This document shows positions 24,011 to 31,803 of a stretch of 38,194 bases of DNA, piece by piece. This DNA is from Tychonema litorale BBK16 (GTDB lineage Bacteria > Cyanobacteriota > Cyanobacteriia > Cyanobacteriales > Microcoleaceae): positions 1 through 38,194 of the forward strand of contig NZ_JAKJHX010000041.1 of NCBI RefSeq assembly GCF_021648855.1. Direction: 5' to 3'. Every line of letters begins with the position of its first letter. The first letter of the stretch is position 1. The notes beneath the pieces are model-generated. The model was not told the origin of the DNA. It searched no databases and saw only the letters and a program-made list of their open reading frames with translations. Position numbers and translations under genes: made by a program.

Positions 24011-25585
24011 TCAGGAATCGGCTAATCCGGGCGATCGCAGTGATTGATAAACAGCCATCACCTCTGGAATAATCTGATTGAGATTCCCAGCACCCAGAAA
24101 CAAAGCCAAATCGCCCGGTTGCAAATTTTGGGTTAAAAACTTACTTACTGATTCCAGGGAAGCCTGAAACTCCACCTGTCGCCCTTCTTTAGCAATCAAA
24201 TCAGCGACTTTCTGCCCGCTAATTTGCCCTAAATCGGGTTCTCCAGCACTATAAATATCGCAAACGACAACCAAGTCAGCATCACTAAAAGATTGAGCGA
24301 ATTCCGGCAAAAATGTGAGAGTCCGACTGTAGCGGTGAGGTTGAAAAATTGCAACCACTCTTCCAGATTTAGGATTTTTTTCGCTACCTTTTATACGCAA
24401 CTGAGCGGCGGCCAAGGTGACATGAATTTCGCTAGGATGGTGGGCATAGTCATCCACAAATAGGATGTCATTGTGAAAGCCCCGCACCTCAAAACGGCGA
24501 CGCGCCCCTTCAAAGCTAGCCATTGCAGAGGCAATTGCCGAAAACTCTACTCCCAACAATCTACCAACTGCGATCGCAGCTAGTGCATTGCTAAGATTAT
24601 GTTTCCCTAGCAACTTCAACTCCATTTCCCCTAGGAGAACTCCTCGTTCCCAAATTCGAGCCTTGGTACTCTCAGCACCGTATAGGACTTGATCTGCCGT
24701 GTAGTCAGCACCGCTGTCTGGCTGCAAGCCATAGCTGATATCTGGTTTGAGGCTGTCTTTGACGATTTCGTCATCAATGCAGCCGATCAAGGTTTGACAA
24801 TTTTGGGCAAAAACCTTAAATATGTCTATTACCTGATCAAGCGTATTGTAATGGTCTGGATGATCGAGTTCAACATTTGTCACAACACCGATTTTTGCCA
24901 CCAGCTTGACAAGAGAACCGTCGGATTCATCAGCCTCGGCAACTAAGTAGGGGCCTTCCCCCAAACGGGCATTGCCTTCCCAAGCATTTACCTCGCCTCC
25001 TACAACTATGGTCGGGTCTAAACCCGCAGTCATCAGCATGAAGCCGATTAAACTGCTAGTGGTAGTTTTACCGTGAGTACCTGCTACGGCAACGCTCTGG
25101 TAATCTTGAATTAAGGCTGCCAACACATCCGATCGATGAAAAATCGGACAGCCTAAATCTAGAGCAGCTCGATATTCAGCATTTGCTTGATTAATAGCTG
25201 TAGAACAGACTACTTGGGGCAGTTCCAGCACCGATTTGGCTGCTTGGTCACTGCTATTTTGTTTGACAGCTTGGGCGATCGCCAAGTGGCCACCTACCCG
25301 GCTTTCAATCGCCGAAGTTACGGCTTTTTCGGGGAGTTGACCAGCCGGACTGTGGTCTAGGGCAGACCTTTGAAATAGCTCAAAATTGCTAGCGTTTTGA
25401 CCCCAAAAAATATGAGCTCCCATTGCTTGCAAGCGCTGAGTTATGTGGCTGGATTTGATATCCGAACCGTACACAGGCAAGTTGCGTTTCGCTAGAATAT
25501 AGGCAAGGGCTGACATTCCGATTCCACCAATGCCGATGAAATGAAATGGTTTACCAGTAAAATCAACAGAACTTGGCATCTTCAC
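24011..25585 (-). CDS. murC: MurC, UDP-N-acetylmuramate-L-alanine ligase
   Basis: A 524-residue ATP-dependent ligase that joins L-Ala to UDP-MurNAc. Features: GIGGIGMSALA near the start, substrate-binding region up to about 60, ATP loop GTHGKTTTSSL (about 170-180), the metal/ligand region ELDHPDHYN, ARRRFEVRG (C-terminal domain), and DDYAHHPSEI. The length exceeds the usual 460-490 because of about 40-45 extra residues (about 66-125, FQRSALDHSPAGQ...SSDQAAKSVLEL) in the N-terminal domain before CSTAIN. Start and end are intact. It heads the leftward murC-murB-ybaB set. Confidence 0.95.
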   Translation of the reverse strand: MKMPSSVDFTGKPFHFIGIGGIGMSALAYILAKRNLPVYGSDIKSSHITQRLQAMGAHIFWGQNASNFELFQRSALDHSPAGQLPEKAVTSAIESRVGGHLAIAQAVKQNSSDQAAKSVLELPQVVCSTAINQANAEYRAALDLGCPIFHRSDVLAALIQDYQSVAVAGTHGKTTTSSLIGFMLMTAGLDPTIVVGGEVNAWEGNARLGEGPYLVAEADESDGSLVKLVAKIGVVTNVELDHPDHYNTLDQVIDIFKVFAQNCQTLIGCIDDEIVKDSLKPDISYGLQPDSGADYTADQVLYGAESTKARIWERGVLLGEMELKLLGKHNLSNALAAIAVGRLLGVEFSAIASAMASFEGARRRFEVRGFHNDILFVDDYAHHPSEIHVTLAAAQLRIKGSEKNPKSGRVVAIFQPHRYSRTLTFLPEFAQSFSDADLVVVCDIYSAGEPDLGQISGQKVADLIAKEGRQVEFQASLESVSKFLTQNLQPGDLALFLGAGNLNQIIPEVMAVYQSLRSPGLADS

Positions 25586-25967
25586 TCCTCACGCACCAAA
25601 CCACACCAATAACACGCGATATGATATCAAGAATTGTTTTTTCAGGATACATTTCGCTATAGATTTTTGTACGAATTTCTCTGCGCGTCCCTCAATATCG
25701 AGATTGGCAGAGATGTTTTTCTTGTATCCTATTTGACTTTAGTACGGAGTAGATTTCCGGAACAGTAGTCACAGTTATAAATTTGCAGGTTAGAGAGGAT
25801 GGGCTTTGGGGTCTGGGCAACAGACTGATTTTGAGCGGATAGCATATTCCTGTATGATTTTTTTCCATCCCCTTGCTCTGCTGGGATACAGCAGCAAAGA
25901 CCCCGCGATGTTTTTACGCCCGATGTGGGGTGAAACCCACAAAGATTCAACAAGACTACCACTTTGT

Positions 25968-26630
25968 ATGCAAAAAGTAGCGATTTTGGGGGGGACTTTC
26001 GATCCTGTTCACCATGGGCATTTGTCGATCGCCAAGATGGCGGTCTGTCAATTTGCCCTCGATCGCGTAGTCTGGGCGGTCGATCACACTCCTCCTCACA
26101 AGTCGCACAGTGTTTTGGCAAGTTTTGAACAAAGGCGCGAAATGGTTGCTCTGGCGACTGCTGGACGACCGGATTTTGAACTTTTGCCGCTAGATACTAA
26201 CGGTTTTGCTACTGGTGCGATCGACTCTTTGCTATATTTACAAAATTTGTATCCAGAGGCTCAGCTTTACTGGATTATTGGTATCGATGCTTTCCAAACT
26301 TTGGCCAAATGGCCTAGGTGTACGGAAATTGGGGGGCTATGTGAGTGGTTGGTAGCCCGACGCGAGACTGCGGGTGTTGAGGTGGGGCTCGTGGAAAGGT
26401 CGATCGACTCTGCGGAGGAAGATATGCTGGTTCGGACGAATCATGTTTGTTCTGTGGTGGCGACGCAGATGGCTGTGAGGGGTGTCCAAATTAGCTGGCA
26501 GGTTTTGACTATGCCGACGATCGAGGTTTCGTCGAGTTTGATCCGTTGTTACTATAGCGAGGGTCGTGCGATCGGGCATTTAGTCCCAGAGGCGATCGAG
26601 ACTTATATGATGACTCATCAGCTTTACTAA
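25968..26630 (+). CDS. nadD: Nicotinate-nucleotide adenylyltransferase (NadD-like)
   Basis: A 220-residue nucleotidyltransferase that adenylates nicotinate mononucleotide in NAD synthesis. Motifs: GGTFDPVHHGH (HxGH, residues 8-18), the TPPHK segment, and the C-terminal ISS/TxxIR equivalent VSSSLIRCYY. The open frame extends upstream to 25806 through TTG and would add 54 residues unlike the family; the ATG at 25968, giving MQKVAILGGTFD, is the correct start. It is flanked by murC (divergent) and gap2. Family members include PPAT and NMNAT; NadD is favoured by length and by the conserved IIGIDAFQTLAKWPR. Confidence 0.9.
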   Translation: MQKVAILGGTFDPVHHGHLSIAKMAVCQFALDRVVWAVDHTPPHKSHSVLASFEQRREMVALATAGRPDFELLPLDTNGFATGAIDSLLYLQNLYPEAQLYWIIGIDAFQTLAKWPRCTEIGGLCEWLVARRETAGVEVGLVERSIDSAEEDMLVRTNHVCSVVATQMAVRGVQISWQVLTMPTIEVSSSLIRCYYSEGRAIGHLVPEAIETYMMTHQLY

Positions 26631-26775
26631 TTGGATGCAATAACTGGTTGTTCATTATGGACAAAAAGTTAGAAAGGATCAGCGCTTGCGGTATGATCTT
26701 CTTTCATAGCTAATTCTTAAATTTTTCCAAAATTTTACCCTAATTTAGGGGCTGCCATCATTAGGAGGTACTAAG

Positions 26776-27795
26776 GTGATTCGAGTCGCGATCAATGGTT
26801 TTGGGCGTATTGGGCGCAGTTTTACACGCTGCTGGCTAGGCCGAGAAAACAGCCAGCTAGAGTTGGTAGCTATTAATGACACTTCTGATCCCAAAAGTAA
26901 TGCTCACTTGCTCAAATACGATTCCATGATGGGAACGTTGAAGGGTGTGGACATCACTACAGATGAAAATTCGATTACTCTCAACGGCAAGACAGTTAAA
27001 TGCGTCAGCGATCGCAATCCGCTAAACTTGCCTTGGAAAGAATGGGGTATTGATCTGATTATTGAATCAACAGGCGTCTTTATTGACCAAGCTGGTGCAT
27101 CAAAGCACATCACTGCCGGTGCCAAAAAAGTGCTAATTACCGCTCCCGGCAAAGGGCCAGAAGTCGGAACCTATGTGATGGGAGTCAACCACCACAACTA
27201 CAAGCACAGTGACTACACAGTCATCAGCAATGCTAGCTGTACAACTAACTGTCTAGCTCCTGTATTGAAAGTGCTCCACGAAAACTTTGGCATCATCAAG
27301 GGCATGATGACCACCACCCACAGCTATACTGGCGACCAACGTTTGTTGGATGCTAGTCACCGCGACTTGCGGCGGGCACGGGCGGCTGCGATGAACATTG
27401 TACCAACTTCTACTGGTGCTGCTCAAGCCGTGGCTTTAGTGATTCCAGAATTGAAGGGCAGACTAAATGGTATTGCCATGCGCGTACCAACTCCCAATGT
27501 CTCAGTAGTTGATTTTGTTGCTCAAGTAGAGAAAAAGACTTTTACCGAGCAAGTAAATCAAGTATTCAAGGAAGCTGCTGAAGGTTCCATGAAAGGGATT
27601 TTGGAGTACAACGATTTGCCTTTAGTTTCTTCCGACTATCGGGGAAATGATTCTTCTTCCATCCTAGATTCTAGCCTGACGCTCGTGATGGACGGCGACA
27701 TGGTCAAGGTATTGGCTTGGTACGACAATGAATGGGGCTACAGTCAGCGAGTTGTTGACTTAGCTGAATTAGTCGCCCAAAGATGGGAAGCTTAG
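26776..27795 (+). CDS. gap2: Glyceraldehyde-3-phosphate dehydrogenase, Gap2 type
   Basis: A 339-residue enzyme converting 1,3-bisphosphoglycerate to glyceraldehyde-3-phosphate with NAD(P)H in the Calvin cycle and gluconeogenesis. NAD-binding fold INGFGRIGR at the start; catalytic Cys C155 in SNASCTTNC; phosphate/substrate residues in [10 protein letters not shown], and [19 protein letters not shown] [17 protein letters not shown]. It resembles the photosynthetic cyanobacterial Gap2 sequence rather than glycolytic Gap1. The start is GTG, supported by a strong Shine-Dalgarno AGGAGGT (26763-26769). A nested palindromic repeat begins 67 bases beyond its stop. Confidence 0.94.
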   Translation: MIRVAINGFGRIGRSFTRCWLGRENSQLELVAINDTSDPKSNAHLLKYDSMMGTLKGVDITTDENSITLNGKTVKCVSDRNPLNLPWKEWGIDLIIESTGVFIDQAGASKHITAGAKKVLITAPGKGPEVGTYVMGVNHHNYKHSDYTVISNASCTTNCLAPVLKVLHENFGIIKGMMTTTHSYTGDQRLLDASHRDLRRARAAAMNIVPTSTGAAQAVALVIPELKGRLNGIAMRVPTPNVSVVDFVAQVEKKTFTEQVNQVFKEAAEGSMKGILEYNDLPLVSSDYRGNDSSSILDSSLTLVMDGDMVKVLAWYDNEWGYSQRVVDLAELVAQRWEA

Positions 27796-27861
27796 ATTCC
27801 TAGATTCCCGAATTCTTAAAGAAGTCGGGGATCAGTCCATTCCTGTCATCATGCTGAGCGA

Positions 27862-27958
27862 AGAAATTAGGAGACGGCAGTGCCGTGTCCCTACCGAATA
27901 ATATTGTAGGGAGACGGCACTGCCGTCTCCTCTATCATTCCGGTGCAACCGGAATTAA
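27862..27958. repeat. Nested palindromic repeat, most complete copy
   Basis: The arms are GAGACGGCAGTGCCGTGTCCCTAC (27871-27894) and GTAGGGAGACGGCACTGCCGTCTC (27906-27929), around an AT spacer. The right flank reads CTCTATCATTCCGGTGCAACCGGAATTAATAT, with its own CCGGTGCAACCGG hairpin. It lies between gap2 and the GDP-mannose dehydratase-like gene, 10 bases before the latter's ATG, so it forms that gene's leader. Confidence 0.9.
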
Positions 27959-27967
27959 TATAACTAT

Positions 27968-28924
27968 ATGAAAAAAGCACTCATTTGTGGTATCTCCGGT
28001 CAAGACGGAGCTTATTTAGCTAAACTACTTTTAGACAAAGGTTATGAAGTTTCCGGCACTTCCAGAGACGCCCAAATGTCTAGTTTCGGAAACCTTACCC
28101 GTTTGGGAATCCGAGAGCAAGTAAAGCTAGAATCGATGTCTCTCAACGATTTTCGCAGCGTCTTGCAGGTACTGGCGAAAATTGGGCCAGACGAAGTATA
28201 CAATCTAGCCGGTCAAAGTTCCGTTGGTCTATCCTTTGAACAACCAGTAGAAACCCTCGAAAGTATTGCCACTGGCACATTGAATCTGTTAGAAGCAATT
28301 AGATTTACAGGCGGCAAAATTAAACTTTATAATGCCAGTTCCAGCGAATGTTTTGGGGACACCAGAGGCAATCCAGCGGATGAAAATACTCCCTTTCGTC
28401 CCAGGAGCCCTTACGCTGTAGCAAAAGCAGCAGCATTTTGGGAAGTCGCAAATTATCGGGAAGCATACAATTTGTTTGCCTGTTCTGGTATTCTGTTCAA
28501 TCACGAATCACCGCTGCGGCCGGAGAGATTTGTAACCCAAAAAATTGTTTCAGTTGTGTGTCGGATTGCTGCGGGGAGTTCGGAAAAACTGCATTTAGGT
28601 AATATTTCAGTCCATCGAGATTGGGGTTGGGCTCCGGAATATGTAGAAGCCATGTATTTGATGTTGCAGCAGGATGAACCGGAGGATTATGTAATAGCTA
28701 CCGGTGCTAGTTTTGCTCTGGAAGAGTTTGTGCAGACGGCTTTTGTTTCTGCGGGTTTGGATTGGAGGGAGCATTTGATGACCGATGCGAGTCTCTACAG
28801 ACCGACGGAGATTGCTGTAGGGAAGGGGAATCCGGCGAAGGCGAAGGCTAAGTTGGGATGGGAGGCTAAGTATAAGATGCAGGATGTGGTGCGGATGATG
28901 GTTGAGGCGAGGCGAATTTTTTGA
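27968..28924 (+). CDS. GDP-mannose 4,6-dehydratase-like protein
   Basis: A 318-residue short-chain dehydrogenase/reductase. Features: NAD(P)-binding ICGISGQDGAYLAKLLL near the start (GxSGQDGAYL is the hallmark of GDP-mannose 4,6-dehydratase), the SSSECFG catalytic region (S-x-E), YAVAK (catalytic Tyr and Lys), and NHESPLRP. GDP-mannose dehydratase makes GDP-4-keto-6-deoxymannose for fucose or rhamnose-type sugars used in surface polysaccharide. Length (usual 340-370) is a little short, and the partner reductase is not in the window, so a related nucleotide-sugar dehydratase is possible. A nested repeat starts 13 bases after its stop. Confidence 0.87.
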   Translation: MKKALICGISGQDGAYLAKLLLDKGYEVSGTSRDAQMSSFGNLTRLGIREQVKLESMSLNDFRSVLQVLAKIGPDEVYNLAGQSSVGLSFEQPVETLESIATGTLNLLEAIRFTGGKIKLYNASSSECFGDTRGNPADENTPFRPRSPYAVAKAAAFWEVANYREAYNLFACSGILFNHESPLRPERFVTQKIVSVVCRIAAGSSEKLHLGNISVHRDWGWAPEYVEAMYLMLQQDEPEDYVIATGASFALEEFVQTAFVSAGLDWREHLMTDASLYRPTEIAVGKGNPAKAKAKLGWEAKYKMQDVVRMMVEARRIF

Positions 28925-28936
28925 ACTAGAATTTAA

Positions 28937-29040
28937 TATTAATTCCGTTTGCATTGGAATGATATAGAGGAGACGGCACTGCCGTGTCCCTACCGCGATT
29001 AATTGTAGGGACTAAGGCACTCGCGACCTCCTCATTTCGG
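28937..29040. repeat. Nested palindromic repeat, diverged copy
   Basis: The left flank is TTAATTCCGTTTGCATTGGAATGATATAGAGG; the left arm is intact (GAGACGGCACTGCCGTGTCCCTAC). The right arm is degenerate (GTAGGGACTAAGGCACTCGCGACCTCC). It fills the gap between the convergent dehydratase and tatC genes, 11 bases from the tatC stop. Confidence 0.85.
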
Positions 29041-29051
29041 CTTTCGAGTTC

Positions 29052-29882
29052 TTATCGCCCTAAAAGCTTCACCAAACCAACACCCCCAAAGTAAAGAGCC
29101 AGCACCGCACCTCCCAAAAGACTTTGAGTCAAAGGGTCAGTTGAAGGCGTTAACACAGCTCCCAAAACAGCCGCTCCCAAGATTACATAGCGCCAGCCAG
29201 ATAACATTTGCTTAGAAGAAACTATTCCTAAAACACCAAGCAAAACTTGGACAATCGGGATTTGAAATGCTAAGCCAGTGCTGAACATTAATAATAAAAC
29301 AAATTCAAAGTATTTGTCGATCGACCATAATTGCTCTACGACATCCGCTCCGTAAGTGACAAAGAAATTGAGTGCAGCCGGAATCAAAGCGATGTAAGAA
29401 AATACTATCCCGCCTAAAAATAGGAAACTGGAACCGAAGAAAACAGGGCCAAGCAACCCGCGTTCTTTGCGTGTTAATCCTGGAAGTACAAATAATGCTA
29501 TTTGATAAAAAATAAATGGACTGGCGATTAGTAAACCGCTATATCCGGCAACTTTGATTGAGACAAAGAAATACTCTCCGGGAGCTAGTTGCAAAAATTT
29601 GACTGCTCCTGCTGGTACTTCTAACAGTTTAACGATCGGTCTAACATATAAAAAGCAGCCAACTATACCGATTACTACTGCAATTAGTGCATAGAAAATT
29701 CGCAGCCGTAATTCTTCTAAATGATCGAACAAAGACATCTCAACTTCGTCGGGGAGTTCGTCGAGAAATTCGTTTTCCAAGTTGCGCGAACCCATAAAAC
29801 CCTCTGCGATTGGCATAATGCTGGGTTCGAGGTTATTGTCGAAATTTTGTTCGGATGTCTCCAAGTCTGAGGGGGATGTCAT
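29052..29882 (-). CDS. tatC: TatC, Sec-independent protein translocase
   Basis: A 276-residue membrane protein with six hydrophobic helices. Family markers: [17 protein letters not shown] in the N-terminal cytoplasmic region (the FxxHLxELRxR motif for signal recognition), [20 protein letters not shown], and [12 protein letters not shown]. TatC with TatA/TatB exports folded proteins carrying twin-arginine signals into the periplasm or thylakoid lumen. The open frame reaches 29939, but those 19 residues ([18 protein letters not shown]) are encoded by a 7-bp repeat; the start at 29882 ([10 protein letters not shown]) is preferred. Starts further in cannot be excluded. Neighbours do not include tatA. 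Confidence 0.94.
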   Translation of the reverse strand: MTSPSDLETSEQNFDNNLEPSIMPIAEGFMGSRNLENEFLDELPDEVEMSLFDHLEELRLRIFYALIAVVIGIVGCFLYVRPIVKLLEVPAGAVKFLQLAPGEYFFVSIKVAGYSGLLIASPFIFYQIALFVLPGLTRKERGLLGPVFFGSSFLFLGGIVFSYIALIPAALNFFVTYGADVVEQLWSIDKYFEFVLLLMFSTGLAFQIPIVQVLLGVLGIVSSKQMLSGWRYVILGAAVLGAVLTPSTDPLTQSLLGGAVLALYFGGVGLVKLLGR

Positions 29883-29883
29883 A

Positions 29884-29925
29884 GGAAATCGGGAATGGGG
29901 CATCGGGAATGGGGCATCGGGCATA
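29884..29925. repeat. 7-bp tandem repeat (GGGAATG/GGGCATC)
   Basis: Six heptamers: GGAAATC, GGGAATG, GGGCATC, GGGAATG, GGGCATC, GGGCATA, directly adjoining the ATG of tatC. On the tatC strand it reads through as a false N-terminus. A similar short array (TGACTAC units, 29987-30010) follows the gene remnant at 29997. Confidence 0.85.
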
Positions 29926-29996
29926 GAGCCCAAAAGCATTGGCTTCAGTTATTATAACCAACAAATAACAGCCCACAACTAACTAATGACTACTGA

Positions 29997-30137
29997 CTAC
30001 TGACTAATGACTTCTTCAATGCTAATCGCAATTTTGCCGACAGCCCGCCCCGTTTCGCTGTAAGTGTGGGCTGCTGCTACTTCTTCGAGGCTGTAAGTGC
30101 GATCGACAATCGGCTCAACTTTACCAGAAAACTGGGT
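29997..30137 (-). pseudogene. C-terminal remnant of a quinone-oxidoreductase/zinc-type alcohol dehydrogenase-like gene
   Basis: On the minus strand the 46-codon frame ends with GKVEPIVDRTYSLEEVAAAH, then TYSETGRAVGKIAISIEEV, which matches the C-terminal end of NAD(P)H:quinone oxidoreductase-like MDR proteins (the P-I-V-D-R-T, E-A-H-xY-x-ExG-R-x-x-GKIVI motif). There is no upstream part: the frame starts directly beside the IS200/IS605-like remnant at 30138 and is preceded by a stop (TAG). The rest of the gene is lost. The stop of the remnant lies within a 7-bp repeat run. Confidence 0.75.
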
Positions 30138-30412
30138 CTAAAGCCCCGTCCTTCTAGGACGGCTTTATATTATTATATTTATCTAGCAATATAGCGGATA
30201 AATATGCTATAATCAGAACATGATAGAATGAATCTACTGGGTACGGAGTGGCAGAAAAACGGTACTTCTGGGCAAGAAAAATCCGCCTCGAAAGAGGGAA
30301 AGCATGGGGAGAAGACCACCTCTACTATTGAAGGGCAACCCGATATAGCAAGTGGACTTCTGTGAACCATGAATTAGAATCCCCGCGCCTGTTTGTCGGG
30401 GAGTATGTCAAT
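30138..30412 (+). mobile_element. Internally deleted IS200/IS605-like (TnpB/omega-RNA type) element
   Basis: The left end has hairpin AAAGCCCCGTCCTTCTAGGACGGCTTT (about 30142-30168) and an AT-rich tract with TATAAT and AACATG (30208-30222). The right end has GAATTAGAATCCCCG...CGGGGAGTATGTCAA with the CCCCG/CGGGG stem at 30381-30401. These end types are typical of TnpB-carrying IS200/IS605 or IS1341 elements. No transposase or TnpB catalytic motif is present, so it is a short deletion derivative; the intervening sequence could still contain the omega-RNA. It abuts the broken dehydrogenase remnant. Recognition is by eye; exact ends are uncertain by several bases. Confidence 0.55.
30228..30365 (+). 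CDS. Small open frame of 45 residues within the IS200/IS605-like remnant
   Basis: ATG 30228 to TGA 30363-30365 translates as NLLGTEWQKNGTSGQEKSA..., hydrophilic and Lys/Ser/Thr-rich, with no recognised fold. It may be the C-terminal tail of a deleted TnpB joined to its start, or chance coding in the omega-RNA region. There is no good ribosome-binding site. Not likely to be a functional gene. Confidence 0.25.
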   Translation: MNLLGTEWQKNGTSGQEKSASKEGKHGEKTTSTIEGQPDIASGLL

Positions 30413-30539
30413 CTTAAATACCTCTAAAGACTCACTCTCATACCTTAGATATTTTACTAATTTATCACTTTAGCTAGACGCTAAAACAACCATAAATAAT
30501 TTATGTTTACATAAAAGTATAGTTTGAGGCAAACTGATT

Positions 30540-31637
30540 ATGACAACAGATAATGGTATCAAAACAAAACGAGTTGCCATACTTATCGAAAATGGAGTTG
30601 AGGATTCCGAATTTCTAGTTCCTTATAATGCCTTAAAACAAGCAAACTTTGATGTAGTTGTCCTCGGTTCGCGGACAAATGAAAAGTATGCAGGGAAACT
30701 GGGCCAATTAGCCATGCAAGCAGACGGAACTACGACTGAATCCGTGGCGGCAGAATTCGATGCAGTAGTAATTCCTGGCGGTATGGCTCCCGATACTATG
30801 CGGACTAATCCTAATACAGTACGCTTTGTCAAAGAAGCTTTTGAAGCAGGAAAAATCGTTGCTGCTGTTTGTCACGGCCCGCAACTTTTGATTGAAGCTG
30901 ACTTGCTTAAAGGTAAAAATGCGACGGGTTTCTTGGCAATCAAAAAAGACATGATCAATGCCGGAGCTAACTACATTAATGAAGCTTTAGTAGTTGATGG
31001 CAACTTGATTACTTCTAGACAACCGGGAGATTTAGCAATATTTACCACGGCAATTCTAGCTCGACTTGGTTACGGCGGAAAAGCAGTCGGTTTGCCAGAA
31101 GAAACTGACATAAATGCAGAATGGTGGAAGTTGGCTAATGCTTGGGGAGGCTCCACACAAGGCGACATTGTGAAAGGTTTGAATACTGCTCTCGCAGGTG
31201 AACGCTATGCTTGTGAAGCATTTGAACATTATGCGGAAAAAACGCAAGACAGCGATTTGCGATCGCTCCTGACAGAAATGATTCAAAATAAACAGCACCA
31301 CATCGTCGCTCTTGAAACTCGCCTTAATGATTTCGGTGAAAAACCCTCGATTCCCGCCCAAATTGCTGATAAATATGCTAAGCTGAAAGCTTCAATGCAA
31401 GGAACAGATGAAATGTTCTTGCTGCGGAGCACTCTCGGTGATTTACAAACAGGTGTTGTTGATCTCAACCACCTACGGGCAAAGTTCACTGATCCGGTAT
31501 CAACAGCCATTTTTACAGAGATAGAATCGGATTTGTCCAAGTGCGAGCAGGCTGTTGTTAAAGTCTACCGCACCCACGCTGTTTCCCAGGAAATCAAAGC
31601 TCCCAAACCTTCCACTAGCCCCGCTGTAAAAATGTAA
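30540..31637 (+). CDS. DJ-1/PfpI-family protein fused to a C-terminal helical ferritin-like region
   Basis: A 365-residue protein. Residues 9-177 form a DJ-1/PfpI class I glutamine amidotransferase-like domain with the nucleophile elbow AVCHGPQLL (C111, H112) and the AAEFDAVVIPGGMAPD segment. Residues about 205-345 are helical with EHYAEKTQ, MIQNKQHHIVALETRL and repeated E-x-x-H patterns resembling ferritin-like/DUF2383-like four-helix bundles. PfpI-type proteins have been linked to stress resistance, deglycation or protease activity; the added bundle could bind metal, but the ligands are not proven. The frame is intact. A small inverted repeat (AGTTTG/CAAACT, 30521-30535) surrounds a GAGG just upstream of ATG. 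Confidence 0.82.
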   Translation: MTTDNGIKTKRVAILIENGVEDSEFLVPYNALKQANFDVVVLGSRTNEKYAGKLGQLAMQADGTTTESVAAEFDAVVIPGGMAPDTMRTNPNTVRFVKEAFEAGKIVAAVCHGPQLLIEADLLKGKNATGFLAIKKDMINAGANYINEALVVDGNLITSRQPGDLAIFTTAILARLGYGGKAVGLPEETDINAEWWKLANAWGGSTQGDIVKGLNTALAGERYACEAFEHYAEKTQDSDLRSLLTEMIQNKQHHIVALETRLNDFGEKPSIPAQIADKYAKLKASMQGTDEMFLLRSTLGDLQTGVVDLNHLRAKFTDPVSTAIFTEIESDLSKCEQAVVKVYRTHAVSQEIKAPKPSTSPAVKM

Positions 31638-31656
31638 TTAGCAGGCGCTTAAATAT

Positions 31657-31704
31657 GTTTGCAGTTGCAGGTTGACTCGCTTCGACTTCGGCGCAACTGC
31701 AAAC
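31657..31704. terminator. Possible hairpin after the DJ-1/PfpI gene
   Basis: GTTTGCAGTTGC (31657-31668) and GCAACTGCAAAC (31693-31704) are perfect complements around a 24-base loop, 20 bases past the stop. There is no T-run, so it is a weak terminator candidate or an mRNA-stabilising hairpin. Confidence 0.4.
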
Positions 31705-31803
31705 TTGCGCTGTGAAAAATTAAATCTACTGATTTCAGGTAAAATAAAACCTAAGACTGAAAAACAGGCACTCAAATAACTGCAAGGTGGAGGGTTTTAT
31801 TCA

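Noticed and set aside
30179..30370. 63-residue minus-strand open frame in the IS200/IS605-like remnant
   Set aside because: It has no recognisable motif and covers the element ends, so it is probably a chance frame.
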